A DNA stretch of 64,000 nucleotides, from contig MEED01000023.1 in the NCBI GenBank assembly GCA_001724855.1, forward strand, positions 1-64,000, written 5' to 3'. Positions 12,214-20,506 of the stretch are shown here, piece by piece. The notes beneath the pieces were generated by a model. That model made no database searches. It was not told where the DNA came from and saw nothing but the letters and a program-made list of their open reading frames with translations. The position numbers were made by a program, and so were the translations under genes. This DNA comes from Lautropia sp. SCN 69-89. GTDB taxonomy: Bacteria > Pseudomonadota > Gammaproteobacteria > Burkholderiales > Burkholderiaceae_E. Every line of letters starts with the position of its first letter. Position 1 is the first letter of the stretch.

Positions 12214-12291
12214 TCAGCGCCAGCACCACCAGCGCCAGGCCCGCCAACCGTTGGCGTTGCGGGCCGAGCGAAGTTCCTGAACGTTGCGCAT
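12214..12291 (-). CDS. trpL: trp operon leader peptide (attenuation peptide)
   Basis: A 25-codon ORF, too short for the track, lies in the trpE leader between the putative promoter and trpE. It opens with ATG 12291 and ends with TGA 12214. Its C-terminal part reads GWRAWRWWCWR: five tryptophan codons among nine consecutive residues, a density very unlikely by chance. Just after the Trp codons GGCGCT can pair with a downstream AGCGCC, and further GC-rich repeats follow. Ribosome stalling at Trp codons when charged tRNA-Trp is scarce is the established attenuation principle. The ribosome-binding site is weak (AGGA about 14 nt upstream), the main reservation. Confidence 0.8.
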   Translation of the reverse strand: MRNVQELRSARNANGWRAWRWWCWR

Positions 12292-12329
12292 GAGGGAAAG
12301 GATGTCCTGGCTGTTTCTGGACGTGGCGG

Positions 12330-12360
12330 ACTATAACACCATCGCCGGCGAGGGCGTCAA
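12330..12360 (-). promoter_or_regulatory. putative trp operon promoter
   Basis: Minus strand -35 TTGACG (12355-12360), -10 TATAGT (12330-12335) with a 19-nt spacer, or 18 if TTATAG is taken. The -35 overlaps the gph stop codon. The position would start the transcript about 35 nt before the leader peptide. Confidence 0.55.
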
Positions 12361-13040
12361 CCGGCCTCGATGCATGTCGCCGCCTCGAGCAGGTCGGCGA
12401 CGACCGCGTCGGCGTCGATCGTGCTCACCGGCAGCCCTTCGTTGTAGCCGTACGGCACGATCATCACCGGCATGCCGGCCGCGCGGGCAGCCTGTGCGTC
12501 GTTCAGCGAATCACCGATCGCCACCATCTGCGACGGCCCGAGCCCGAGGAGCTCGCACGCGTGGTGCAACTGCATCGGGTCGGGCTTGCCTCGCGGCAGC
12601 ACGTCGCCGCCGATCACGAACTCGAACTGCGCGGCCAGCCCGGTGCGGGCGAGCAGCGTGTGGGCGAAGGCCTGCGGCTTGTTGGTCACGCAGGCGAGCC
12701 TGAGTCCCTTGGCGTGCATCGTCGCGAGGCCCTCGACCACGTTCGGGAACAGCGTCGCCGAACGGCCGTTCTCGCGCTCGTAGTGGCGCTCGAACGACTG
12801 CATGCCGCGCCCGGCGGTCGCATCGTCGACGCGCCCGTCGAGCGAGCCCGACAGCGCGCGGTGCACCAGGATGCGTGCACCCTTGCCGACGTAACTGCGC
12901 ACCGTCGATTCCGGCAACGCCGGCTGCCCGAAGTCGGCCAGCATTGCGTTCACCGCAGCGGTGAGGTCGGCGACCGTGTCGAGCAGGGTGCCGTCGAGGT
13001 CGATTGCCACTCCGCGGGCGCGGAACGTGCGCGCGGCCAT
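12357..13040 (-). CDS. gph: phosphoglycolate phosphatase (HAD family)
   Basis: 227-residue HAD hydrolase of subfamily IA. Motif I is DLDGTLLDT near residues 14-22, followed by VTNKP (motif II), GKPDP with the lysine (motif III) and GDSLNDAQAA (motif IV). It dephosphorylates 2-phosphoglycolate. It sits between rpe and trpE, an arrangement common in proteobacteria (rpe-gph-trp), and its start is 4 bp after the rpe stop, so the two are co-transcribed. Confidence 0.93.
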   Translation of the reverse strand: MAARTFRARGVAIDLDGTLLDTVADLTAAVNAMLADFGQPALPESTVRSYVGKGARILVHRALSGSLDGRVDDATAGRGMQSFERHYERENGRSATLFPNVVEGLATMHAKGLRLACVTNKPQAFAHTLLARTGLAAQFEFVIGGDVLPRGKPDPMQLHHACELLGLGPSQMVAIGDSLNDAQAARAAGMPVMIVPYGYNEGLPVSTIDADAVVADLLEAATCIEAG

Positions 13041-13044
13041 CGGC

Positions 13045-13737
13045 TCAGGCCGACGCCAGCGCGGCGCGCATCTTCGCGAGCACGCCGCGATATCCGCCGT
13101 CGTCGTCGGGGGCCCCGAAGACCGCCGACCCCGCGACGAAGGTGTCGGCCCCGGCGCGCGCGACCTCGGCGATGTTGTCGACCTTCACGCCGCCGTCGAC
13201 CTCCAGCCAGATCGGCTGGCCGCCGGCCGCGACGTGCGCGTCGATGCGTTCGCGCACCGCGCGGATCTTCGGCAGCGTCGCCGGGATGAACTTCTGCCCG
13301 CCATAGCCCGGGTTCACCGACATCAGCAGCACCATGTCGAGCTTGTCCATCACGTGGTCGAGGTAGAACAGCGGAGTGGCCGGGTTGAACACCAGGCCGG
13401 CACGGCAACCGCATTCGCGGATCAGCTGCAGGGTGCGGTCGACGTGGTCGGACGCTTCCGGATGGAAGCTGATCAGGTTCGCGCCCGCCTTGGCGAAGTC
13501 GCCGACGATGCGATCGACCGGGCTGAGCATCAGGTGCACGTCGATCGGGATCTGCAGGTGCGGGCGCAGCGCCTCGCACACCAGCGGGCCGATGGTGAGG
13601 TTCGGCACGTAATGGTTGTCCATCACGTCGAAGTGGATCATGTCGGCACCCGCGGCCTCGACGGCCCGCACCTCCTCGCCGAGTCGGGCGAAATCGGCCG
13701 ACAGTATGCTGGGGGCGATCCGGAAGGCTTGCGTCAT
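13045..13737 (-). CDS. rpe: ribulose-phosphate 3-epimerase
   Basis: 230-residue TIM barrel interconverting ribulose-5-phosphate and xylulose-5-phosphate. Recognisable blocks are [35 protein letters not shown] (metal and catalytic residues), [14 protein letters not shown] and [13 protein letters not shown] 13737 gives the usual family start; the track extension to 13848 crosses the divergent promoter region. First gene of the leftward rpe-gph unit. Confidence 0.96.
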   Translation of the reverse strand: MTQAFRIAPSILSADFARLGEEVRAVEAAGADMIHFDVMDNHYVPNLTIGPLVCEALRPHLQIPIDVHLMLSPVDRIVGDFAKAGANLISFHPEASDHVDRTLQLIRECGCRAGLVFNPATPLFYLDHVMDKLDMVLLMSVNPGYGGQKFIPATLPKIRAVRERIDAHVAAGGQPIWLEVDGGVKVDNIAEVARAGADTFVAGSAVFGAPDDDGGYRGVLAKMRAALASA

Positions 13738-13783
13738 GGTGGAGTCCTGCTTGTGGTCGGATGGGGACGCGGCCCCGCTTTGT

Positions 13784-13801
13784 CTACAATCGCGATTGTA
13801 G
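13784..13801. promoter_or_regulatory. 18-bp perfect palindrome between rpe and apaG
   Basis: CTACAATCGCGATTGTAG is a perfect palindrome in the 100-bp divergent intergenic region. Each strand contains TACAAT, a good -10 element, so the palindrome could be two back-to-back promoters or an operator controlling both genes. No convincing -35 was seen on either side. Confidence 0.5.
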
Positions 13802-13837
13802 CCACCGGCCTGCCGCCCCTTCCCGACCCTCATTCCC

Positions 13838-14218
13838 GTGTCCGACAAGCACTACCAGTTCCGCGTCGAAGTGCAGGCGACCTACCTGCCCGAGCAATCG
13901 AAACCCGAAGACGCGCAGTTCGCGTTCGCGTACACGGTGCGCATCACCAATACCGGCAGTGTCGCCGCGCAGCTGATCAGCCGGCACTGGATCATCCGCG
14001 ACGACAGCGACCGCGTGATCGAGGTGAAGGGGCTCGGCGTGGTCGGGCAGCAGCCGCTGCTCGAACCGGGCGCGCGCTTCGAGTACACGAGCGGCAGCCA
14101 GATCGCGACGCCCACCGGCGCCATGCGCGGCAGCTACTTCTTCGTCGCCGAGGACGGGCACCGTTTCGAAGTGCCGATCGAGGAGTTCACGCTCAGCATG
14201 CCGCGCACGCTGCACTGA
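13838..14218 (+). CDS. apaG: ApaG domain protein (Co2+/Mg2+ efflux-associated)
   Basis: 126 residues, the full length of the ApaG family, an immunoglobulin-like beta sandwich. The characteristic run [20 protein letters not shown] and the [10 protein letters not shown] segment near the C-terminus are visible. Its biochemical role is unsettled; genetic links are to divalent cation efflux. The start is GTG 13838, as no ATG is available in frame. Confidence 0.92.
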   Translation: MSDKHYQFRVEVQATYLPEQSKPEDAQFAFAYTVRITNTGSVAAQLISRHWIIRDDSDRVIEVKGLGVVGQQPLLEPGARFEYTSGSQIATPTGAMRGSYFFVAEDGHRFEVPIEEFTLSMPRTLH

Positions 14219-14248
14219 GCGATGGACCACGGACGGATGCGGCGCGCG

Positions 14249-14341
14249 TCACTTCTTGCCGCGCATCGTCCACCAGACGAAGAACAGCATCAGCGCCAGC
14301 ACGCCGCCGGCTTCGGCGAACAGGATCCACGCGTCGTCCAT
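14249..14341 (-). CDS. small single-pass membrane protein
   Basis: A 30-codon ORF between apaG and mltA on the opposite strand, hidden inside a longer shadow ORF. The peptide has an acidic start (MDDAW), one hydrophobic segment of about 18 residues (GGVLALMLFFVWW) and a basic tail (TMRGKK), an orderly N-out/C-in small membrane protein layout. ATG 14341 and TGA 14249 are clean. Function unknown; coding status is inferred from composition only. Confidence 0.5.
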   Translation of the reverse strand: MDDAWILFAEAGGVLALMLFFVWWTMRGKK

Positions 14342-14359
14342 GCGGCCGATTCTAGCGCG

Positions 14360-15547
14360 GTGGTGCGGACCGACTCGCCAATCGCCCCGCTGATCGTCTC
14401 GCCGGCTGTCTCCCTGATCGTCTTCCTGTTTCGCCGGCTGCGCGCCGCGCTGCTGGCGGTTGCCCTCGCCCCGGCGGTCTGCATCGCATCGGAGCGCTTG
14501 CCGCTGGCGCCCGACCAGCTTCCCGGCTGGGACGGCGATACGCTCGCCGGATTGCACCGGGCGATCGAGCGCCAGTGCGCGCTGCCGCGGCCGCCGCAGC
14601 CGTGGCCCGCGCTGTGTCCGGCCTTGCCGCCGGCCGACGCCCTGAAGGAATGGCTCGGCGCGAACTTCGTCGCCTGGCCGCTTGCGCGCGCGGACGGTGC
14701 ACCGGGCCTGCTCACCGGCTACTACGAACCGGTGCTCGAAGGCAGCCGCAGCCGCGAGCACGACGGCCAGGCGCCGCTGTATCGGCCGCCGCTCGACCTG
14801 GTGCGCGGCCCCGACGGCAGGCGGATGCGGGCGCCGGCTTCGACCGGCGCTGCACCCCCGGCGGCAGCGGCGGCCTCGCCGGGCGCGCTGCAGCCGTATC
14901 CGGCGCGGGCCGAGATCGAGGCCGGGCGGTTGCTCGAAGGCCGCGAACTGGTCTGGCTCGACGATCCGGTCGAGGCCTTCTTCCTGCAGGTGCAGGGCTC
15001 GGGGCGGGTGCGGCTGCGCGACGGCAGCACGATGCGCGTCGGCTTCGCCGACCACAATGGCCAACCGTACTACCCGATCGGTCGCGAACTGGTCGCGCGC
15101 GGCGCACTCGCGCCGGAAGCGGTCGACGCCGACGCGATCAAGGCGTGGCTGCGCGCCCACCCCGGCGAGGCGGGCGACGTGATGCGACGCAACCGTCGCT
15201 ACGTGTTCTTTCGCGAACTGCCGGGCGGCGAGGACGGACCGCCCGGGTCGCTCGGCGTCTCGCTGACGCCGATGCGCTCGGTGGCCACCGATCCCGCGCA
15301 GGTGCCGCCGGGCGCGCTGCTGTTCATCGATTCGACGCACCCCGACGACGGCGCGCCGCTGCAGCGCGCGGTGCTGAGCCAGGACCGCGGCGCGGCGATC
15401 ACCGGCGCGGCGCGGGCCGATCTCTTCTGGGGTTCGGGCGATGCGGCCGGTCGCCTGGCCGGCCGCACGAAGCAGCCGCTGCGGATGTGGCTGCTGTGGC
15501 CGAAAGGGCTGATCAGCCCTTCGAGTTCTCGGTCAGCAGGCGGTTGA
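14360..15547 (+). CDS. mltA: membrane-bound lytic murein transglycosylase A
   Basis: About 395 residues from GTG 14360 (or GTG 14363). A hydrophobic export signal is followed by a MltA barrel region with GLLTGYYEPVLEGS, then a C-terminal 3D-domain region with VFFRELPGG, VSLTPMRSVATD and DLFWGSGDAAG, which carries the catalytic aspartate in known MltA proteins. It cleaves peptidoglycan to 1,6-anhydromuropeptides. I see no lipobox cysteine at the usual place, so anchoring may differ from E. coli. Its 3' end overlaps dsbC by 35 bp convergently. Confidence 0.9.
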   Translation: MVRTDSPIAPLIVSPAVSLIVFLFRRLRAALLAVALAPAVCIASERLPLAPDQLPGWDGDTLAGLHRAIERQCALPRPPQPWPALCPALPPADALKEWLGANFVAWPLARADGAPGLLTGYYEPVLEGSRSREHDGQAPLYRPPLDLVRGPDGRRMRAPASTGAAPPAAAAASPGALQPYPARAEIEAGRLLEGRELVWLDDPVEAFFLQVQGSGRVRLRDGSTMRVGFADHNGQPYYPIGRELVARGALAPEAVDADAIKAWLRAHPGEAGDVMRRNRRYVFFRELPGGEDGPPGSLGVSLTPMRSVATDPAQVPPGALLFIDSTHPDDGAPLQRAVLSQDRGAAITGAARADLFWGSGDAAGRLAGRTKQPLRMWLLWPKGLISPSSSRSAGG

Positions 15548-16289
15548 AGCGCTCGGGCGGCGCGTAGCCCTGCAGCCGCTTGCCGTTCGCGAAGAACACC
15601 ACTGGCGTTCCGGTGATGCCGAGCTTGCGCGCGAGTTCGGCCACCTTCGCGAGCGGTGTGTCGCAGGTGCCGGTGTTGCCCGGAATGCGGTTGTTCAACA
15701 GCAGGTCGTTCCAGGCGCGCGCCTTGTCGGCCGCGCACAGCGCCTTGCGCGCCTTCGACTCGGAGTCGGCCGCGAGGAAAGCCATCGGGAAGGTGTAGAT
15801 CGTGACGTCGTCGAGCTTGACCAGGTCGGCGCGCAGGCGCTTGCAGTAGCCGCAGTTCGGATCCTCGAACACCGCCACGACCCGCTTGCCGTTGCCGGCG
15901 ACCTGCTTGATCGCCAGGTCGAGCGGCAGCGCGCCGAAGTCGATCGCGAGCAGCTCCTCCATGCGTTCCTGCGTGAGGTTGCGCTCCGCCTTCAGGTCGA
16001 TCAGGCTGCCGTCGAGAAAGACGTACTGGCCGGTTTCGTCGGCGTACATCAGCACGTCGTTGCGCACGCGCACTTCGTAGATGCCGCGCAGCGGCGTCTT
16101 GCGGACCTCGTCGACCGCATAGCGGCCCTTGAAGAACCCTTCCACCGCGGCCTTGACGCGGGCAGCGCCCGGGTCGGCGGAGGCCGCCCCCTGCGCCTGC
16201 GCGAGCGGGGTCGCGATCCAGAGCGCCGCGGCAGCGACGAACGCGACCGCTGCGGCAGCGACGCGGGTGAATCTCATCGAATCGATCAT
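15513..16289 (-). CDS. dsbC: thiol:disulfide interchange protein DsbC
   Basis: 258 residues with a cleavable signal peptide (hydrophobic core around residues 10-30). The thioredoxin-like domain has the redox motif CGYC at Cys146-Cys149 and the cis-proline loop GTPVVFF. It also has a second cysteine pair (KALCAAD, NTGTCDTPLAK) as in DsbC proteins. It acts as a periplasmic disulfide isomerase. The start ATG 16289 is followed by a second ATG at 16277, either possible. The neighbouring UbiH-type gene upstream is a common betaproteobacterial arrangement. Confidence 0.93.
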   Translation of the reverse strand: MIDSMRFTRVAAAAVAFVAAAALWIATPLAQAQGAASADPGAARVKAAVEGFFKGRYAVDEVRKTPLRGIYEVRVRNDVLMYADETGQYVFLDGSLIDLKAERNLTQERMEELLAIDFGALPLDLAIKQVAGNGKRVVAVFEDPNCGYCKRLRADLVKLDDVTIYTFPMAFLAADSESKARKALCAADKARAWNDLLLNNRIPGNTGTCDTPLAKVAELARKLGITGTPVVFFANGKRLQGYAPPERFNRLLTENSKG

Positions 16290-16354
16290 CGGTACCACAT
16301 CCTCGGCTGCGCGATCATCGTCGCGCGGGTTGAAACGGCGCGGCGCGAAACGCC

Positions 16355-17629
16355 TCAGCGAACCGCCTGCGCCACCAATTGTCGCTTGATCCAGCGCGAA
16401 CCTGCCACTGCCCGCCAGCCGAGCGCGACCGCCGACTCGACCAGCGGGGCGAGCGTGGCCGCCGCCGGGGTGCGCGTCGGATCGAACAGGCGTTGCAGCG
16501 CGTCGGTGGCGCCGCGCATCGCCGCCACCGGCTCGGCGCGCGCCCGCGCGTAGCGGCGCAGCAGCAGCCGGTCGCCGGGGTCGCTGCCCCGCTCGCGCTC
16601 CCGCAGCACGTCCGCGAGGGCCGCCACGTCGCCAAGGCCGAGGTTCATCCCCTGCCCGGCCAGCGGGTGCACCAGATGCGCGGCGTCGCCCACCAGCGCC
16701 ACCCTCTGGCCGATCATCGACCCGACGCGGCCCAGGCGCAGCGGGAACGCCTGCACCCGCGAGATCGCCGTCATCGCTCCGAGCGCCGAGCCGGCGGCCT
16801 GCTGCACCCGAGCCGCGAGCTCGCCGGGCGTCATCGCCAGAAGTGCGTCGGCCAGCTCGTGCGGCGCCGACCAGACCATGCTGACGCGCCCTTGCGGCGC
16901 GCCAGGGCCGGTGGCCGGCGGCAGGGGCAGCAGGGCCAGGATGCCGTCGCGCCCGAACCATTGCCAGGCGATGTCGCGATGCGGGCGCTCGGTGTCGAAG
17001 TGCGCCACCAGCGCGCGTTGCGGGTAGTCGGAAACGCTCCAGGCCAGCCCGGCGGACTCGCGCACCCGCGATCCGGCGCCATCGGCGCCCACCAGCAGCC
17101 GCGCCGACAAGCGGCGCCCGCCTTCGAGCCTGAGCGGGATCGTCGGCTCCGGCACCGCGCCCGACGCCGGCTGCAACGCGCGCGGATCGGCGTCGATGCC
17201 GTCGAAGCGCTCGTCGACGATCGGCAGGCCCGCGAAGCGAACCGCCTGGCCGAGCGCGCGCAGCAGGTTGCGCTGCTCGACGATCCAGGCCAGCGCCTCC
17301 ACGCGCGCCTCGTAGGCGCTGAAGTGCAGCGCGTCGCGGTCGGAGCCGAAGGCGGGGAACACGCGCATGTCGTAGACCGGCGCGACGCGTGCGGCGTCGA
17401 GCGCATGCCAGACACCGATCGACTCGAGCAGCGCGCGCGTGGCCGGAGACAGTGCGAAGACCCGCAGGTCCCAGGGATCGGCCTCGCCGACGACATCGAC
17501 CGGCGGCAGCGCGCCGATCAGCGTGGCAGGCAGCCCGATGCGCGACAGCGCCAGCGCGGCGGCCAGGCCGACGGCTCCGCGGCCGACGACGGCGACATCG
17601 GCCCGCATGGCGGCAGGGCTGGAAAGCAT
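16355..17629 (-). CDS. FAD-dependent monooxygenase, UbiH/UbiF/COQ6 family
   Basis: 424 residues. The N-terminal dinucleotide motif is VVGRGAVGLAAALAL (residues 14-28). The family motifs GADGAGSRVRE and GDAAHLVHPLAGQGMNLGLGD bind FAD and define the aromatic-ring hydroxylase group used in ubiquinone synthesis. It probably hydroxylates one ring position of a polyprenyl phenol precursor. Which position cannot be told from sequence here, since betaproteobacteria use UbiH, UbiF, UbiL or UbiM variants. Several other ubi genes lie in the window (ubiJ, ubiE, ubiX). Confidence 0.86.
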   Translation of the reverse strand: MLSSPAAMRADVAVVGRGAVGLAAALALSRIGLPATLIGALPPVDVVGEADPWDLRVFALSPATRALLESIGVWHALDAARVAPVYDMRVFPAFGSDRDALHFSAYEARVEALAWIVEQRNLLRALGQAVRFAGLPIVDERFDGIDADPRALQPASGAVPEPTIPLRLEGGRRLSARLLVGADGAGSRVRESAGLAWSVSDYPQRALVAHFDTERPHRDIAWQWFGRDGILALLPLPPATGPGAPQGRVSMVWSAPHELADALLAMTPGELAARVQQAAGSALGAMTAISRVQAFPLRLGRVGSMIGQRVALVGDAAHLVHPLAGQGMNLGLGDVAALADVLRERERGSDPGDRLLLRRYARARAEPVAAMRGATDALQRLFDPTRTPAAATLAPLVESAVALGWRAVAGSRWIKRQLVAQAVR

Positions 17630-17723
17630 CGGGCGATTATAGGGTCGCGGCTCGACCGTCCGCCGACCCGGTTCTGCTATGATTGCGGGCTTTCGGGCGC
17701 GGCGTTCTGGTCCGCGCCCCGGC

Positions 17724-17799
<76 letters not shown>

Positions 17800-17802
17800 T
17801 CC

Positions 17803-18066
17803 TCACGCCTGCAGGTCGCGCCGCTTCTCCTCGAACTCCGCCTTGTCGATCTCGCCGCGCGCGTAGCGCTTCTTCAGGATGTCGAGCGCGGTCTCGGCGG
17901 GCACGGGCGGCGGTGACGGCGGCACCGCGCCGCTTCCTCCGCCGCGGGCGAGCAGGCGCACCAGCAGCACGATCCCCAGGATGACGAAGATCCACCACAG
18001 CAGGCCGTGGACCATGCCGATGCCCCAGGTCCAGCCCCAGCCCCAGCCGTCCATTCCGTGCCACAT
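17803..18066 (-). CDS. small membrane protein with C-terminal SHOCT domain
   Basis: 87 residues. A Trp/Gly-rich N-terminus (MWHGMDGWGWGWTWG) leads into one membrane segment (about residues 19-40), a Pro/Gly linker, and a SHOCT motif ILKKRYARGEIDKAEFEEKRRDL at the end. SHOCT is a short oligomerisation-type domain. It ends 3 bp from the tRNA-Phe gene. Its upstream neighbour is a periplasmic Spy-like protein, and such pairs are often found in envelope or metal-stress loci, but no function can be assigned. Confidence 0.8.
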   Translation of the reverse strand: MWHGMDGWGWGWTWGIGMVHGLLWWIFVILGIVLLVRLLARGGGSGAVPPSPPPVPAETALDILKKRYARGEIDKAEFEEKRRDLQA

Positions 18067-18138
18067 CTCAGGATCTCCTCGAGATCGAGTGCCGCGGGCC
18101 GGCCCGGCGACCGAGTGTGGGCGCCGGCCGCCGGCGGA

Positions 18139-18759
18139 TCATTGGCCGTCGCGGTCGAGCCACCACGGTCCCGAGCGCCTCAACTGCTCGCGCTGCTGCT
18201 CGGTGAGGACCTTGTCGAGGCGGTCGGCTGCGTCGAGCGACTGTTCGAGCGACTGCTGGCGCAATTCGCCCAGCCGCTTGTAGCCGGCCAGGATCGCGGC
18301 GCGGTCGCGCTTGGGCGCCAGCCAGGCGTCACGCAGCTTCGCCATTTCTTCCTGCGCCTTGCCGGCGAGTTCCCAGTGTTTCCTGCGCAGGTCGTCCTGG
18401 ATCGCTAGCACCTGCTTGCGCTGCGCATCGTCCAGGTCGAGCGCCCAGAGCGCACGGCCGATCCCCGGACCCATCATGCCGTCGGCGCCCATCATCCCGA
18501 AGCCCGGGCCGTAGCCGCCCATCATCCCCGGCCCCATGCCGTAGCCGGGGCCGTAGCCACCCATCATTCCGGGACCCATCCGGTAGCCGTACCCGGCACC
18601 CGGGCCGTAACCGGGGCCATAGCCCATCATTCCCGGCCCCATCCGGTACCCGGCCGGCGGAGGCGTGCCGGGCGCGGGCTGCGACGGTTGCTGGGCCAGC
18701 GCCGCGCCGGCCACCAGCGCGAGCGCCAGGAATGTCGATCGATGCAGGGGAACGCACAT
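18139..18759 (-). CDS. periplasmic Spy/CpxP-like protein with GPGMMG repeats
   Basis: 206 residues from ATG 18759, which has a strong GGAGG. A signal peptide ending near LAQQ is followed by a low-complexity Met/Gly/Tyr/Pro region (about residues 38-96) with repeated GPGMMGGYGPG units. A long helical part follows, ALDLDDAQRKQVLAIQDDLR and VLTEQQREQLRR resembling the LTxxQ motifs of Spy/CpxP chaperones. The methionine-rich repeats could bind soft metals such as copper. Periplasmic location is well supported; the metal role is inference. Confidence 0.78.
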   Translation of the reverse strand: MCVPLHRSTFLALALVAGAALAQQPSQPAPGTPPPAGYRMGPGMMGYGPGYGPGAGYGYRMGPGMMGGYGPGYGMGPGMMGGYGPGFGMMGADGMMGPGIGRALWALDLDDAQRKQVLAIQDDLRRKHWELAGKAQEEMAKLRDAWLAPKRDRAAILAGYKRLGELRQQSLEQSLDAADRLDKVLTEQQREQLRRSGPWWLDRDGQ

Positions 18760-18946
18760 GAGGACCTCCCGTGGTACGAGTTGCCGAAGACGGCATCGCG
18801 AAACAGCCCGATCGGAGCGCCCATGGCGCCAGATCCGTCTTGTCGGAATCCTGCGCCCGAACTTGCAGACACGCCAGCCTTCGCCGGGGGCCGACCGCTC
18901 GTCGGCCGCGCGAGCGAGGGGTGGCGGAAAACCCGACCATTGACGG

Positions 18947-19594
18947 ATGCAGACGATGCCCCGCCATCGCCCCTTCATCGGCCGTGGAAATCCGCACCCT
19001 GCGACCGCGTCATCGCGTCGGTTGCGCGCCGGTGGCCTGACCCTGCTGGGCCTGTTGGTGGCGGCCTGCGGTGGTGAAAGCAGCGACGGCGGCGCCACGA
19101 CGACGTCGCCGGCCCCCACTGGCACGGCATCGGCGACCAGCACCATGGCGACCGCCGTTGGTGCCTCGACGAGCATCGATGCGGCGAGCGCGCTCGATCA
19201 GCTCAACGCCGCGCGCGCGGTCGAGCGCACCTGCGGCACCTCGCAGATGCCGGCGGTACCGCCGCTGCGCTGGAGTGCGGCGCTCGAGCAGGCAGCGACC
19301 GGCCATTCAGAGTGGATGCAGGCGAACGACATCTTCGACCATATCGGCGACGGCGGCTCGGACGTCGGCATGCGCGCGACGGCCGCTGGCTATGCGTGGA
19401 AGATGGTCGGCGAGAACATCGCCGCGGGGCATCCCGACGTCCCGAGCGTGGTAAGAGCCTGGCTCGAGAGCCCCGGGCACTGCATGAACATCATGCATCC
19501 GGACTTCGTCGATGTGGCGCTCGCGATGAAGCCGGGCACCTCGTCGAACACCTACCGCACCTGGTGGACCCTCGACTTCGGCCGGCCGCGCTGA
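18947..19594 (+). CDS. CAP/SCP-domain lipoprotein
   Basis: 215 residues. The lipobox LLVAAC puts the lipidation cysteine at residue 41. After a Thr/Ser/Ala-rich linker comes a CAP (SCP/PR-1-like) domain from about residue 78 with LDQLNAARA, LRWSAALEQAATGHSEWM, HIGDGG, GENIAAG, VVRAWLESPGHCMNIMHPDF. The conserved His and Glu positions of the CAP cavity are there. Bacterial members are secreted or surface proteins of mostly unknown role. The stop abuts the convergent neighbour without spacing. Confidence 0.87.
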   Translation: MQTMPRHRPFIGRGNPHPATASSRRLRAGGLTLLGLLVAACGGESSDGGATTTSPAPTGTASATSTMATAVGASTSIDAASALDQLNAARAVERTCGTSQMPAVPPLRWSAALEQAATGHSEWMQANDIFDHIGDGGSDVGMRATAAGYAWKMVGENIAAGHPDVPSVVRAWLESPGHCMNIMHPDFVDVALAMKPGTSSNTYRTWWTLDFGRPR

Positions 19595-20461
19595 TCAGCG
19601 CACCAGTTCGGCGCGCAGCGCGCGCAAGACCTTCTTCATCTGCGCTGCGTGCTCGGGGCCGATGCGGATCATGATCTTGCGCCCCGCCGACAGTTTCTCG
19701 AGCAGCGGATCGGCGAACCTGTAATTGACCTTCGGCTGCACCAGCCGGATCGGACCGCTGACCTCGGGCGCGGTGAGCATGTCGTCGATGGCCTCGATGA
19801 CGCGATCGTGGAAGTGCGCGTTCGGGAATCCCATCGCGCGGTATTCCTGCTGCAGCAACGGATAGAAGCGCAGGTAGATCGCGACCATCGTCTTCGGGTC
19901 GAGCGACTCGGCCAGGCGCACGAAGGCGTCGTAGCGCGCGAAGTTGGCCGGTTCGAGCGTCATCGAACCGTGGGCCGACGCCACCGAGAGCTGGCCGGGC
20001 ACGCGCTTGACCGCGCTCAGTTGCGCAGGGATCCGCTCGCGCGGCAGGTGGTCGACCGTGACCACGAAGCGACGCGCGAAGTCCGGCATGTTCAGCACCT
20101 GCGCCAGCGCATCGCGCCGGGCCAGTTTCAGCAGCGCTTCGAGGATCGGCGCATCGCTGCGCTCGGCCGGCGGCATCGTGCCCGCGTCGGGCACCGCGCC
20201 CGGCAGCGGATTCTTCGGCCCGTCGGCAACCGGGGCAGGAACCGGCGGCGCAGCCTCGGCAGGCTGCGCGGGCGCCGGCGCGGCTCCGGCCGCGGCCCCA
20301 CTCTCGGAAGCCGGGGCCGTGGCGGTGGTGGGCGGCGGCACCGGCCTGGGCGTTTCGCGCTGCCACAGGTAAATGCCGCCGGCGATCGCCGCGATCGCCA
20401 GCACGACGAGCCACCACGGCGGACCCGCAGTGGAAGCCGGAGGGGCGTTCGGTGGTGGCAT
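19595..20461 (-). CDS. DUF3014-type membrane-anchored protein
   Basis: 288 residues. One N-terminal transmembrane segment (WWLVVLAIAAIAGGIYLW, about residues 16-33) is followed by an Ala/Pro-rich linker (to about 85) and a soluble domain. The latter resembles proteins annotated DUF3014, with LLKLARRDALAQVLNMPDFARR, DHLPRERIP and RYDAFVRLAESLDP. It is probably a periplasmic domain tethered to the inner membrane. Function unknown. Confidence 0.75.
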   Translation of the reverse strand: MPPPNAPPASTAGPPWWLVVLAIAAIAGGIYLWQRETPRPVPPPTTATAPASESGAAAGAAPAPAQPAEAAPPVPAPVADGPKNPLPGAVPDAGTMPPAERSDAPILEALLKLARRDALAQVLNMPDFARRFVVTVDHLPRERIPAQLSAVKRVPGQLSVASAHGSMTLEPANFARYDAFVRLAESLDPKTMVAIYLRFYPLLQQEYRAMGFPNAHFHDRVIEAIDDMLTAPEVSGPIRLVQPKVNYRFADPLLEKLSAGRKIMIRIGPEHAAQMKKVLRALRAELVR

Positions 20462-20506
20462 CGGCGTCCTTCGCGGCGCGCGTCTCCCGAAAGGGTCGAG
20501 GGTAAC

